Assembly: GCA_001592145.1 (NCBI GenBank)
Contig: BCWJ01000015.1
Span: 1-64,000, forward strand
DNA: 64,000 bases
Direction of reading: 5' to 3'
Source: Xylanimicrobium pachnodae JCM 13526 = NBRC 107786
GTDB lineage: Bacteria; Actinomycetota; Actinomycetes; Actinomycetales; Cellulomonadaceae
Part shown: in pieces, positions 41,838-49,780 of the stretch
Position numbering within the stretch: position 1 is the first letter of the stretch
How the letters are laid out: each line of letters starts with the position of its first letter
Notes under the pieces: model-generated
Database searches by the model: none
What the model saw: only the letters and a program-made list of their open reading frames with translations
Told to the model about the DNA's origin: nothing
Position numbers and translations under genes: made by a program

Positions 41838-43624
41838 TGCGGGTCATCGTCGTCGGCTCGGGCGCGTCCGGGCTGCTGGCCGCCTACCGGGCCGCCACGC
41901 GCGGCCACGACGTCACCCTGGTGACCAAAGCCGACCTGCCCGAGGCCAACACCCGGTACGCGCAGGGCGGCATCGCGGCCGTCACGCCGGAGTCGGCGCG
42001 GCGGGGCGACACCGTCGACTCCCACGTGGCCAACACCCTCGCGGCCGGTGCCGGGCTGTGCGACCCCGAGGCGGTGCGCGTCCTGTGTGCCGAGGGCCCG
42101 GAGCGGGTGCGTGACCTGCTGGCGCTCGGCCTGGACCTCGACCGGGTCGACGGCCCGGGGTCCCCGCTGGCTCTGGGACGCGAGGCCGCCCACACGGTGG
42201 ACCGCATCCTGCACTCGCACGGCGACGCCACGGGGCTCTCCCTGGAGATCGCGCTGCTGAACGCGGTGCGCTCGGTGCCGGTCGAGGTGATCGAGCACGC
42301 CGCCCTGCGCGACCTGCTGACGGTCCCCCTCCGGCCGCTGGTTGAGCCCCACGCCCCGGTGGTTGAGCCTGTCGAAACCCCCGGGCGCCGCGTCGTCGGC
42401 GTCGACCTGCTCCACGCGGACGGCACGACGTCGGCCCTGCACGCCGACGCCGTCATCCTGGCCACGGGCGGCGCCGGGCAGCTCTTCGCGCACACCACCA
42501 ACCCGGCCGTGACCACGGGCGACGGGATCGCGGCCGCCCTGCGGGCGGGCGCCGAGGTGGCCGACCTGGAGTTCTACCAGTTCCACCCCACCGCGCTGGC
42601 CGTGCCCGGAACCCCGCTGATCTCGGAGGCCGTGCGCGGGGAGGGCGCCGTGCTGCGCGACGCCGCGGGCCGCCGGTTCATGCGGGACGTGCACCCGGAC
42701 GCCGAGCTCGCACCGCGCGACGTGGTGGCCCGCGGGATCGCCGCCGCCATGGCCGCCCAGGACGGGCAGCCCGTGGTGCTCGACACCACCGCACTGGGTG
42801 CGGAGCGGATGGCCGCCCGGTTCCCCGGCATCACCGCCACACTCGCCCACCACGGGTACACGTGGGACCAGCCGATCCCCGTCACCCCCGCCGCGCACTA
42901 CTGGATGGGCGGCATCCGCACCGACCTGTCGGGCCGCACGTCCCTGCCGGGTCTCTTCGCCGTCGGCGAGGCGGCCTGCACCGGGGTGCACGGGGCGAAC
43001 CGGCTGGCCTCGAACTCCCTGCTGGAGGCGCTGGTGTTCGGCTGGCGGGCCGCGGATGCGCTCGACGCCCCTGAGGACACCTGTGGGGTCCTGGGTGCGG
43101 CCCGGCCGGCGTCGGAGGTGCGCGAACTTCCCCTGCCGCCCCGGAGCGCGGCGCTGGCTCGCGGCGCGGCGCGGGGTGAGACCGTGCTGGACGAGGCCGT
43201 GCTGGACGGGGCCTCTCTGGACCGGCCCACGCTCCGGGCCCTGCTGTGGGCCAACGCGGGCCTGTTCCGCGACGCGACCGGCCTCCGCGCGGCCCTCCGT
43301 GTCGTGGGCGGCGGCGCGCCGGAGGCTGGCGCCACCGAACGGTTCGTGAGTTTGTCGACGATTCGGGGCCCCGAGGGCACGAACGGTCGACAAACCCCCG
43401 ATCCGTCCTCCGTCGCCGAACTGGAGGACCGGAACCTGGCGCTGCTCGGGTTCGCGCTCGTCAGCGCGGCACTCGCGCGCACCGAGTCGCGCGGCGGGCA
43501 CGCCCGGGCCGACTTCCTCGCCACCGATCCCGCGCAGGCCACCTCGACCGCGTGGCGCCTGCCCGAGTCCGCGCTGGTGCCCACCCTCGCGCCCACAGCC
43601 CTGACCCCTGGAGTCCGCGCATGA
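41837..43624 (+). CDS. nadB: L-aspartate oxidase
   Basis: A 595-residue FAD enzyme oxidising aspartate to iminoaspartate. FAD motif VVGSGASGLLAAYRA at residues 5-19, NTRYAQGGIAAV, EFYQFHPTAL (catalytic-type His), RGEGAVLRD, RDVVARGI, HYWMGGI and GLFAVGEAACTGVHGANRLASNSLLEA are all present, so the active site is intact. At 595 residues it is longer than the usual 530-560, largely through two in-frame repeat insertions: about residues 167-187 (two dispersed-repeat arms) and about 501-520 (a 46-bp GTTTGTCGAC palindrome). Both fall in predicted surface loops. Overlaps nadC by ATGA. Confidence 0.96.
   Translation: MRVIVVGSGASGLLAAYRAATRGHDVTLVTKADLPEANTRYAQGGIAAVTPESARRGDTVDSHVANTLAAGAGLCDPEAVRVLCAEGPERVRDLLALGLDLDRVDGPGSPLALGREAAHTVDRILHSHGDATGLSLEIALLNAVRSVPVEVIEHAALRDLLTVPLRPLVEPHAPVVEPVETPGRRVVGVDLLHADGTTSALHADAVILATGGAGQLFAHTTNPAVTTGDGIAAALRAGAEVADLEFYQFHPTALAVPGTPLISEAVRGEGAVLRDAAGRRFMRDVHPDAELAPRDVVARGIAAAMAAQDGQPVVLDTTALGAERMAARFPGITATLAHHGYTWDQPIPVTPAAHYWMGGIRTDLSGRTSLPGLFAVGEAACTGVHGANRLASNSLLEALVFGWRAADALDAPEDTCGVLGAARPASEVRELPLPPRSAALARGAARGETVLDEAVLDGASLDRPTLRALLWANAGLFRDATGLRAALRVVGGGAPEAGATERFVSLSTIRGPEGTNGRQTPDPSSVAELEDRNLALLGFALVSAALARTESRGGHARADFLATDPAQATSTAWRLPESALVPTLAPTALTPGVRA
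42341..42381. repeat. Two dispersed-repeat arms inserted in frame in nadB
   Basis: GGTTGAGCC at 42342 and GGTGGTTGAGCCTGTCGAAA at 42359 are arms of the repeat at 6878-6917. They encode LVEPHAPVVEPVETP and keep the frame. Confidence 0.75.
43350..43395. repeat. 46-bp palindromic element inserted in frame in nadB
   Basis: GTTTGTCGAC (43350-43359) and GTCGACAAAC (43386-43395) are perfect inverted ends; the arms extend imperfectly inward (TTCG/CGAA). It encodes about 15 extra residues (SLSTIRGPEGTNGRQ) absent from typical NadB, a different family from the GGTTGAGCC repeat. Confidence 0.7.
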
Positions 43625-44484
43625 TCCCCGCCACCGCCGTCGACGACATCCTGACCCGCGCGCTGGCCGAGGACGCCCCCTGGGGTGACCTGACCGGCGA
43701 GGTGTTCCTGCCTGAAGGCGCCCGCGCCCGCGCCGCGCTCGTGGCCCGGGAGCCCGGAGTACTCAGCGGGCTGAGCGTGTTCGCGCGCACCTTCACGCTG
43801 CTCGACGCCGGGGCCACGATCGAGGCGGCGTCGTCGGACGGGAAGGGGTTCGCGGCGGGTGACGTGCTCGCCGTCGTCACGGGTGACGCGCACGCCGTGC
43901 TGCGGGCCGAGCGGGTGGCGCTCAACCTGGTGCAGCGGCTCTCCGGCATCGCGACGGCCACGGCGCGCTACGTGGCCGAGGTGGCCGGGACGGGCGCCCG
44001 CGTGGTCGACACGCGCAAGACGACGCCCGGGCTGCGCGTGCTGGAGCGCGCTGCGGTGCGCGACGGCGGCGGGCACAACCACCGCTTCTCCCTCTCGGAC
44101 GCCGTCATGGCCAAGGACAATCACCTGGCCGTGCTCGCGGCGGCCGGCATCTCGGTGGGCGACGCCATCCGCGCGGCCCGCGAGCGCCTGCCCCACACCA
44201 CGAGCATCGAGGTGGAGGTGGACCGGCTGGACCAGGTCGAGGAGGTCGTGGCCGCCGGCGTGGACACGATCATGCTCGACAACTTCAGCAACGAGGACCT
44301 GCGGGCCGGGGTGGCGCAGGTGGCGGGCCGGGCGATCGTCGAGGCGAGCGGCGGCATCACCCTCGACACGATCCGGGGCGTCGCGCAGACCGGGGTGGAC
44401 GTCATCTCGGTGGGGGCGCTGACCCACGGGGTGCGTTCGCTGGATCTGGGCCTGGACGTCGACGTCGCTGCCGTGACGGCCTGA
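43621..44484 (+). CDS. nadC: Nicotinate-nucleotide pyrophosphorylase (carboxylating), quinolinate phosphoribosyltransferase
   Basis: A 287-residue enzyme joining quinolinate with PRPP to give nicotinate mononucleotide. Characteristic stretches: LNLVQRLSGIATATARYV (about residue 100), VVDTRKTTPGLRVLERAAVR (Arg/Lys of the active site), GGGHNHRFSL, MAKDNHL, the EVEVDRLDQ strand, MLDNFS and GGITLDTIRGVAQTGVDVISVG. Length is normal. The stop and the next gene's ATG overlap as TGATG. Confidence 0.97.
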   Translation: MIPATAVDDILTRALAEDAPWGDLTGEVFLPEGARARAALVAREPGVLSGLSVFARTFTLLDAGATIEAASSDGKGFAAGDVLAVVTGDAHAVLRAERVALNLVQRLSGIATATARYVAEVAGTGARVVDTRKTTPGLRVLERAAVRDGGGHNHRFSLSDAVMAKDNHLAVLAAAGISVGDAIRAARERLPHTTSIEVEVDRLDQVEEVVAAGVDTIMLDNFSNEDLRAGVAQVAGRAIVEASGGITLDTIRGVAQTGVDVISVGALTHGVRSLDLGLDVDVAAVTA

Positions 44485-45641
44485 TGCTCTACGCCGACTC
44501 GGCCGCCACCACCCCCGTGCGCCGCGAGGTGCTGGAGGCCATGTGGCCGTACCTGACGGGCGAGTTCGGCAACCCGTCCTCCACCCACGAGCTGGGGCAC
44601 CGCGCCGCCGACGCGCTCAAGGCCGCCCGGGCCGACGTGGCCCGGGCATTCGGCGCCCGCCCGGGTGAGGTGGTGTTCACGGCCGGGGGCACCGAGGCGG
44701 ACAACCTGGCGGTCAAGGGCCTGGCGCTCGCGGCCTGCGACCCCTCCCGGGGGGCCCGGGCGCGCGGCCGGCACCTGGTCACGACGGCGATCGAGCACGA
44801 GGCCGTCCTGGAGTCGGCGGACTACCTGCGCCGTCTGCACGGGTTCGAGGTGACGTTCGCCGACGTCGGCCCGGACGGGGTGGTGACCCCCGACGCCGTG
44901 CGCACGGCGCTCCGCCCGGACACCGCGCTCGTCTCGATCCACCACGCGAACAACGAGGTGGGCACGGTCCAGGACGTGCGCACGCTGGCCGCCGTGGCCC
45001 GCGAGGCCGGGGCCCTGTTCCACACGGACGCCGTGCAGGCCGCGGGCTGGCTGGACGTCTCGCTGCGCGGCTCAGGCGCCGACGCGGTCTCGCTCTCGGG
45101 CCACAAGCTCGGCACCCCCAAGGGCATCGGCGCGCTGCTGGTCCGCGCGGGCGCACCGCTCGAACCGCTGATCCATGGCGGCGGGCAGGAGCGGGGCCGC
45201 CGGTCGGGCACCGAGAACGTCGCCTTCGCCGTCGGCCTCGCGGCCGCTGCCCGTGGCCTGCCCGCGCTGCGCGCCCGGGCCGACGACGTCGCCGCCGCCC
45301 GGGACGACCTGATCGACGGGGTGCTGGCGCGCGTGCCGGGGGCGCTGCTCACCGGGGCCGCTGACGGGAACCGCCTGCCCGGCCACGCGAGCTTCTGCTT
45401 CCCGGGCACGAGCGGCGAGGCGGTACTGCTGGAACTGGAGCGAGCAGGCGTGATCACGTCGAGCGGATCGGCGTGCGCGGCGGGCCACGACGACCCGTCG
45501 CACGTGCTGCTGGCCCTGGGCGTCGAACCCGCCGTGGCCCAGACCTCGGTGCGCTTCACGCTCGACGCCCCCTTCGACGCGGCCGCCCTGGTGGACGCCG
45601 TGGTCGCCGCGACGACGACGGTGAGCCGACTGGGCGCCTGA
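44484..45641 (+). CDS. Cysteine desulfurase (NifS/IscS type), last gene of the NAD operon
   Basis: A 385-residue PLP enzyme that transfers cysteine sulfur. N-terminal YADSAATTPVRREV, PLP-anchoring SLSGHKLGTPKGIG (Lys about residue 207) and the catalytic cysteine loop ITSSGSACAAGHDDPSHVL (Cys about 330) are intact. Position directly after nadC, with overlapping codons, suggests it supplies sulfur for the NadA [4Fe-4S] cluster, as NifS-like proteins linked to nad genes do elsewhere (Bacillus NifS/YrvO context). A general Fe-S or tRNA-thiolation role cannot be excluded. Confidence 0.93.
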   Translation: MLYADSAATTPVRREVLEAMWPYLTGEFGNPSSTHELGHRAADALKAARADVARAFGARPGEVVFTAGGTEADNLAVKGLALAACDPSRGARARGRHLVTTAIEHEAVLESADYLRRLHGFEVTFADVGPDGVVTPDAVRTALRPDTALVSIHHANNEVGTVQDVRTLAAVAREAGALFHTDAVQAAGWLDVSLRGSGADAVSLSGHKLGTPKGIGALLVRAGAPLEPLIHGGGQERGRRSGTENVAFAVGLAAAARGLPALRARADDVAAARDDLIDGVLARVPGALLTGAADGNRLPGHASFCFPGTSGEAVLLELERAGVITSSGSACAAGHDDPSHVLLALGVEPAVAQTSVRFTLDAPFDAAALVDAVVAATTTVSRLGA

Positions 45642-45678
45642 GCGGCGCGGTACTGAACCACCATCACGCACAGCGAGC

Positions 45679-45716
45679 CGCAGAACCCAGGGCCGTGGAG
45701 ACTCCTGGGTCCTGCG
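45679..45716. terminator. Terminator between the NAD operon and the CU044_5270-type gene
   Basis: CGCAGAACCCAGG (45679-45691) pairs with CCTGGGTCCTGCG (45704-45716) with one mismatch and a 12-nt loop, between convergent genes. Confidence 0.75.
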
Positions 45717-45743
45717 ACTGCGCGATGACGGGGGCGTCGGGGC

Positions 45744-46772
45744 TCAGCAGCTGCGCAGCGGGACCGAGCCGGGACCGCAGAGCGGTGGGTCCGCCGCGGG
45801 TGCCGTGTCACGGGGTCCTTGCTCGACCAGTGTCAGGGTGTCCGGCGCTGCTCCGCTCTCCGGGAACATGCGGCTCTCGAGCACGGTGCCGGTCGTCGGG
45901 TCGATGACCCACTGGTTGACGCCCAACCGGTCGGCCGAGAAGTCGGCGGTGATCGCCGTGCCGGTGCGACCCATGGCGTCGGTCGTCTCGCCGTCGAGCG
46001 TGAGCTCCGGGATGGCGGCAAGGACCTGCCACAGGGCGCGTCGAACCTGCGGCGGGGCGGGCGTCTCGGTCAGCAGGGCTGCCGCCGCATGGTAGACGCG
46101 GTAGTCCGACACCTCGACGGTCTCCTGGTCGCGGATCCTCGCTTCGAGCGCGGCCCGCAGCGTGGCCGGGTCGGTGGGCAGGGACTCCAGCTCGTCCCAG
46201 GTGAACGGTGCCTCATCACCGAACAGGGTGGGTCCCTCGAGCGCCTCGTTCCTCAGTTCGTCAGCGTTGTCATCCGTCGCGGCCGCGAACCCGTCGCGGA
46301 GGATGCCGCCTTCTCGGCCCACCCAGATCTCCCGGTCAAACTCCACCGTCCTGGGCTTACCCGACAGCCCCAGGTCGGTCACATGGGCTTGCCAGTGGAC
46401 GTACCAGTACGCGCCGGTCGCCTCGGGCTGGAGGGCGGCCGCGTCCGCGGCCTGGAGGAGAACCCCCTCGGCCGACGCCGTGGACGGGACGAGGATCATC
46501 GCGCCGACGACGGCGAGCACGGCGGCCCCGGCGGCGGCCAGCCGGGTCTTGATGGTGCCGGGCAGACGACGTCGGCGGTGCTCCGACGACGCGGTCCCGC
46601 GCGGGGTAGCCTCCAGCCGGGCGAGGAGGGCGTCCGCGCGGGCGGCCTCCGCCACGGTGAGACGGGCGCCGGCAGCGCGGGCGGGGTGGTCGGCGGCGTC
46701 GCGGAAGGCGTCGTAGGCGGGGTCGAGGGCGGCGACGCGACGCAGGGTCGGGTCGGTGAGGCGGGCGGTCAT
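45744..46772 (-). CDS. CU044_5270-family membrane protein, probable partner of the ECF sigma factor
   Basis: A 342-residue protein with an N-terminal cytoplasmic part (about 75 residues), a single membrane segment (LAAAGAAVLAVVGAMILVP, about residues 79-97) and an extracytoplasmic domain with the family's TGAYWYVHWQAHVTDLG and VEFDREIWVGREGGILRDGF. GGAGGAG precedes the ATG, which overlaps the sigma gene stop (ATGA). CU044_5270 proteins are typically encoded after ECF sigma genes in actinobacteria and may act as unconventional anti-sigma or sensor proteins; this role is inference from position. Two Cys lie at the extreme C-terminus (PPLCGPGSVPLRSC). Confidence 0.88.
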   Translation of the reverse strand: MTARLTDPTLRRVAALDPAYDAFRDAADHPARAAGARLTVAEAARADALLARLEATPRGTASSEHRRRRLPGTIKTRLAAAGAAVLAVVGAMILVPSTASAEGVLLQAADAAALQPEATGAYWYVHWQAHVTDLGLSGKPRTVEFDREIWVGREGGILRDGFAAATDDNADELRNEALEGPTLFGDEAPFTWDELESLPTDPATLRAALEARIRDQETVEVSDYRVYHAAAALLTETPAPPQVRRALWQVLAAIPELTLDGETTDAMGRTGTAITADFSADRLGVNQWVIDPTTGTVLESRMFPESGAAPDTLTLVEQGPRDTAPAADPPLCGPGSVPLRSC

Positions 46773-47392
46773 GACTCTCCTCCTGAGGTGAGTCCGGCGC
46801 TGAGCGGGGAGGGGTGGAGGGCGGCTCGTTCGACGGCGTAGGCGCGGGCGGCCGGGGCCGTCGGGGCCGGGGCCGCCGGGACGGGTTCGGCCGGGGCGTC
46901 GTCGAGCAGCCGCGCGAGGCGGCGTCGGGCGCGGGTGAGCCGCACGGAGAACGCGGCGCGGGTGCAGCCGAGCACCTGGGCGGCTTCGCGGCCGGTCAGC
47001 CCGTCCCAGGCGACCAGGGCGATGGCCTCGCGGTCGGTGTCGCCGAGGCGGGCCCACGCGACGCGCAGGTCGAGGGTGGCAGCGGTGAACGCCATGCCGC
47101 CGTCGTCGTGCGCGGGCTCGGTCGAGGTGCCGACGGCACGCAGCTCGAGCCGTTGGCGGCGGCCGGTGGCGCGGGCGTGGTTGGCGGCGACGTTGCGGGC
47201 GACGCCGAACAGCCAGGGCCGCACGTCGGCGGGCACGGTGTCCCAGCGGTCCCAGGCGATGGCGAACACCTCGGCCACGAGGTCCTCGACGTCGTCGGGC
47301 GGCACGCGGCGGCGCACGAACGCGAGCAGGCCCGGGTAGTGCGCGCGGAACGCGTCGCCGAAGTCGGGTGGTGGGTCCTCTGCTGGCCTCAT
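46769..47392 (-). CDS. ECF-type RNA polymerase sigma factor
   Basis: A 207-residue sigma-70-family factor. Region 2: FRAHYPGLLAFVRRRVPPDD, VEDLVAEVFAIAWDRWDTVP, PWLFGVARNVAANHARATGR (residues about 13-80). Region 4: LGDTDREAIALVAWDGLTGR, EAAQVLGCTRAAFSVRLTRA (about 115-160). After region 4 comes a Pro/Ala tail of about 40 residues. ATG 47392 is chosen (MRPAEDPPPDFGDAFRAHYP); the longer frame would add 21 residues. Cotranscribed with the membrane protein above. Its target promoters are not recognisable. Confidence 0.93.
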   Translation of the reverse strand: MRPAEDPPPDFGDAFRAHYPGLLAFVRRRVPPDDVEDLVAEVFAIAWDRWDTVPADVRPWLFGVARNVAANHARATGRRQRLELRAVGTSTEPAHDDGGMAFTAATLDLRVAWARLGDTDREAIALVAWDGLTGREAAQVLGCTRAAFSVRLTRARRRLARLLDDAPAEPVPAAPAPTAPAARAYAVERAALHPSPLSAGLTSGGES

Positions 47393-47527
47393 ACCCGTAC
47401 ATGGTCGCCCGGGGGTCAGGTGCAACAGCGGGCGCCGCGCCTGCACCGCGCGCACAGACCGTCGCCACCGCGCATCGCCACCCGCGGCACCGAAGTTTGT
47501 CGTTGTGGATTAAGCCACGCCGACCTC

Positions 47528-47548
47528 TGACACTTTGCTAGGTTGTCA
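47528..47548. promoter_or_regulatory. Inverted repeat TGACA-N11-TGTCA in the Fic gene promoter
   Basis: The TGACA/TGTCA arms lie 25 bp upstream of the Fic start and overlap a possible -35 CTGACA; TTGATCATTAA follows. A dyad in this position suggests autoregulation by the Fic protein's own C-terminal DNA-binding-like region. Confidence 0.45.
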
Positions 47549-47572
47549 TTGATCATTAACTCAGGGAGAGCG

Positions 47573-48631
47573 ATGACACACTCGTCCGGCACCACTCCGA
47601 AGCGAGGGCGCCCCTCGCGGGACGTCATCTACGCACGCTTCGCTGCCGCGATCACCGAACTTGCCAACTACGGACGCTTACCCAAGCCGTACGAGGCAAG
47701 GAAGTTGTGGGACGACCTCTGGGCGCTGGAGGCACACCACTCCACCGCGATCGAGGGAAACACCCTCGTGCTGCGCGAGGTCGAACGTCTCCTGCACGAA
47801 GGGCGCGCGGTCGGGTCAAAGGAACTCAAGGACTACATGGAGGTGCTCGGGTACTCAGAAGCAGCCCGGTGGGTCTATCAGCAGGCCGTCGCGCCCGACG
47901 AGTGGGCTCACGACGGACTGGTCACCATCACCGAGGTCCGCCGGATCCACACCTTGGCGATGTCGAAGGCATGGGACGTAGCTCCCCATCCCGACGCATC
48001 CGACTCCGAGGGTCCGGGGAGCTTCCGGAAGCACGAGATCGCCGAGTTCGCCGGCGGGATGAAGCCCCCGACACACCCGCTCGTTCCCGTCGAGGTCGGG
48101 GCATGGGTCGACAGCGTGAACGAGCTCGGGTCCAGGATTGCCGCCCAGCACATCGAGGTCAGCGCCGCACCCGAAGAGCTGGCCGACATGCACCGCACGT
48201 TCGAGCAGATCCACCCCTTTATCGACGGCAATGGGCGCACCGGTCGACTGCTTCTCAACCTCGTCCTCGTACGCCTGGGCTGGCCTCCCGCGATCATCCT
48301 CAAGGAACACCGGCGTCGGTACCTCAGAGCCCTGGATCGCGCCGATCACGGCGACCTGAGCCCACTCGCAGAGATCATCTGCCGATCCGTCGTCGACAGT
48401 CTGCACCGGCTCATCCCCAACATCGCCGGCCCCGCCAAGTACGTGCCCCTCGAGGCGCTCGCCGATGAAGACTTCAGTCTCGTCGCACTCAAGCAAGCCG
48501 CATCACGCGGACGTCTCGAGGCGATCATCGGGCCCGACGGCCGCTACCGTTCGAGCCGAGCCGCGGTCGACGAGTACAGGGCGTCCAAGTACACCCGGCG
48601 CCCGCCCGCGGGCGCCGCTCCCGCGCAGTGA
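47573..48631 (+). CDS. Fic-family protein (AMP-transferase type) with N-terminal inhibitory motif
   Basis: A 352-residue Fic-domain protein. The catalytic loop HPFIDGNGRTGR (about residue 219) matches HPFx[D/E]GNGRxxR exactly, so adenylylation or another nucleotidyl transfer is possible. The inhibitory helix motif STAIEGN (about residues 58-64; [S/T]xxxE[G/N]) precedes the core, marking a class II self-inhibited enzyme. After the Fic core, residues about 285-345 (DFSLVALKQAASRGRLEAII, then RYRSSRAAVDEYRASKYTRR) look like a winged-helix or excisionase-type DNA-binding domain. The N-terminus carries a KRGRPSRDVIY basic motif. ATG 47573 has GGGAGA. No antitoxin gene adjoins it. Codon use is slightly less GC-biased than neighbours. 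Confidence 0.9.
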   Translation: MTHSSGTTPKRGRPSRDVIYARFAAAITELANYGRLPKPYEARKLWDDLWALEAHHSTAIEGNTLVLREVERLLHEGRAVGSKELKDYMEVLGYSEAARWVYQQAVAPDEWAHDGLVTITEVRRIHTLAMSKAWDVAPHPDASDSEGPGSFRKHEIAEFAGGMKPPTHPLVPVEVGAWVDSVNELGSRIAAQHIEVSAAPEELADMHRTFEQIHPFIDGNGRTGRLLLNLVLVRLGWPPAIILKEHRRRYLRALDRADHGDLSPLAEIICRSVVDSLHRLIPNIAGPAKYVPLEALADEDFSLVALKQAASRGRLEAIIGPDGRYRSSRAAVDEYRASKYTRRPPAGAAPAQ

Positions 48632-48820
48632 CTCGATCCAGGTGCGGCAAGCGCGCTGCCAGGCACAACACCCGCTAGCAGTCATCCCAAGGCAGTTCTG
48701 TCGGCCATCTCACGGACGCCCGACCGTCAACGGTGACCCCACCCGGATCGCGCCCGCCAGCACACGACCGCGAGCGGCCACCTCGACGCACACATCCTCG
48801 ATGCGGGTCACGATGGGGGC

Positions 48821-49780
48821 ATGACCACCCCTCACGGACGGCACAGCACGCCTGAGCCGGACGCCTCGGAGCCTGACGCCCCCGCCCCGGACGCCCCCGC
48901 TCCGGCCGTCCAGGAAACACCGCCCGCGCAGGCCACCGCCCGCGACCTGGTCAAGACGTACGGCAGCGGGGACACGCAGGTGCGGGCGCTCGACGGCGTC
49001 TCGGTGGACTTCGCCCGGGGCAGGCTCACGGCGATCATGGGCCCCTCCGGCTCGGGCAAGTCGACCCTCATGCACTGCATGGCCGGGCTGGACACGCCGA
49101 CGAGCGGCACGGTCACGGTGGACGGCGAGGAGGTGTCCGCCATGAGCCAGCGCGCCCTGACGAGGCTGCGCCGCACCCGGATCGGGTTCGTGTTCCAGGC
49201 ATACAACCTGGTGCCCACCCTCACGGCGGCGGAGAACATCACGCTGCCGCTCGACATCGCGCGCACGCCCGTGGACCGGGAGTGGTTCGACGCCGTGGTG
49301 GACGCCGTCGGGCTGCGCGCCCGGCTGAGGCACCGGCCCAACGCGCTCTCGGGCGGGGAGCAACAGCGCGTCGCGTGCGCCCGCGCGCTGGTGAGCCGCC
49401 CGTCGGTGGTGTTCGCGGACGAGCCGACGGGCAACCTGGACTCGAAGAGCTCGCGCGAGGTGCTGACGTTCCTGCGGCAGTCGGTGGACGAGCTGGGCCA
49501 GACGGTGGTCATGGTCACCCACGACCCGCGCGCCGCCGCGTACGCGCACCGGGTGCTGCTGCTGGGCGACGGCCGGATCACCGCCGACCTGGACGCCCCG
49601 AGCCCCGCGCAGATCCTGGCCGCCGTCGGCGCGGAGGACGAGGAGCCCGCACCCGTGACCGGCCGCTACGCCGCCGTCCCCGGACCTCCCACCGGCCCGC
49701 TCGCCGTGATCGGCGCACCCTCGCGGGCGCGTCGCGCGCGCCGGACCGACGACGCCGCGGGCACGACGGGAACCCCGTGA
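48821..49780 (+). CDS. ABC transporter ATP-binding protein (MacB/LolD type)
   Basis: A 319-residue ATPase of the MacB/LolCDE-type exporter class. Walker A GPSGSGKST (about residue 73), Q-loop FVFQAYNLVPTLTA, signature LSGGEQQRVACARAL (about 173), Walker B VVFADEPTGNLDS and switch VMVTHDPRAA are all conserved. The first 35 residues are a PDA/PAP-rich nonconserved extension with degenerate tandem repeats, and the C-terminal 65 residues are also extra. The GTGA overlap with the permease shows the two are one unit. Substrate is unknown; such systems export peptides, lipids or drugs, or act in envelope signalling. Confidence 0.95.
   Translation: MTTPHGRHSTPEPDASEPDAPAPDAPAPAVQETPPAQATARDLVKTYGSGDTQVRALDGVSVDFARGRLTAIMGPSGSGKSTLMHCMAGLDTPTSGTVTVDGEEVSAMSQRALTRLRRTRIGFVFQAYNLVPTLTAAENITLPLDIARTPVDREWFDAVVDAVGLRARLRHRPNALSGGEQQRVACARALVSRPSVVFADEPTGNLDSKSSREVLTFLRQSVDELGQTVVMVTHDPRAAAYAHRVLLLGDGRITADLDAPSPAQILAAVGAEDEEPAPVTGRYAAVPGPPTGPLAVIGAPSRARRARRTDDAAGTTGTP

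Noticed and set aside
47573-48631. Fic gene as half of a toxin-antitoxin pair
   Set aside because: No small FicA-type antitoxin gene adjoins it, and the inhibitory motif is already in the same protein.
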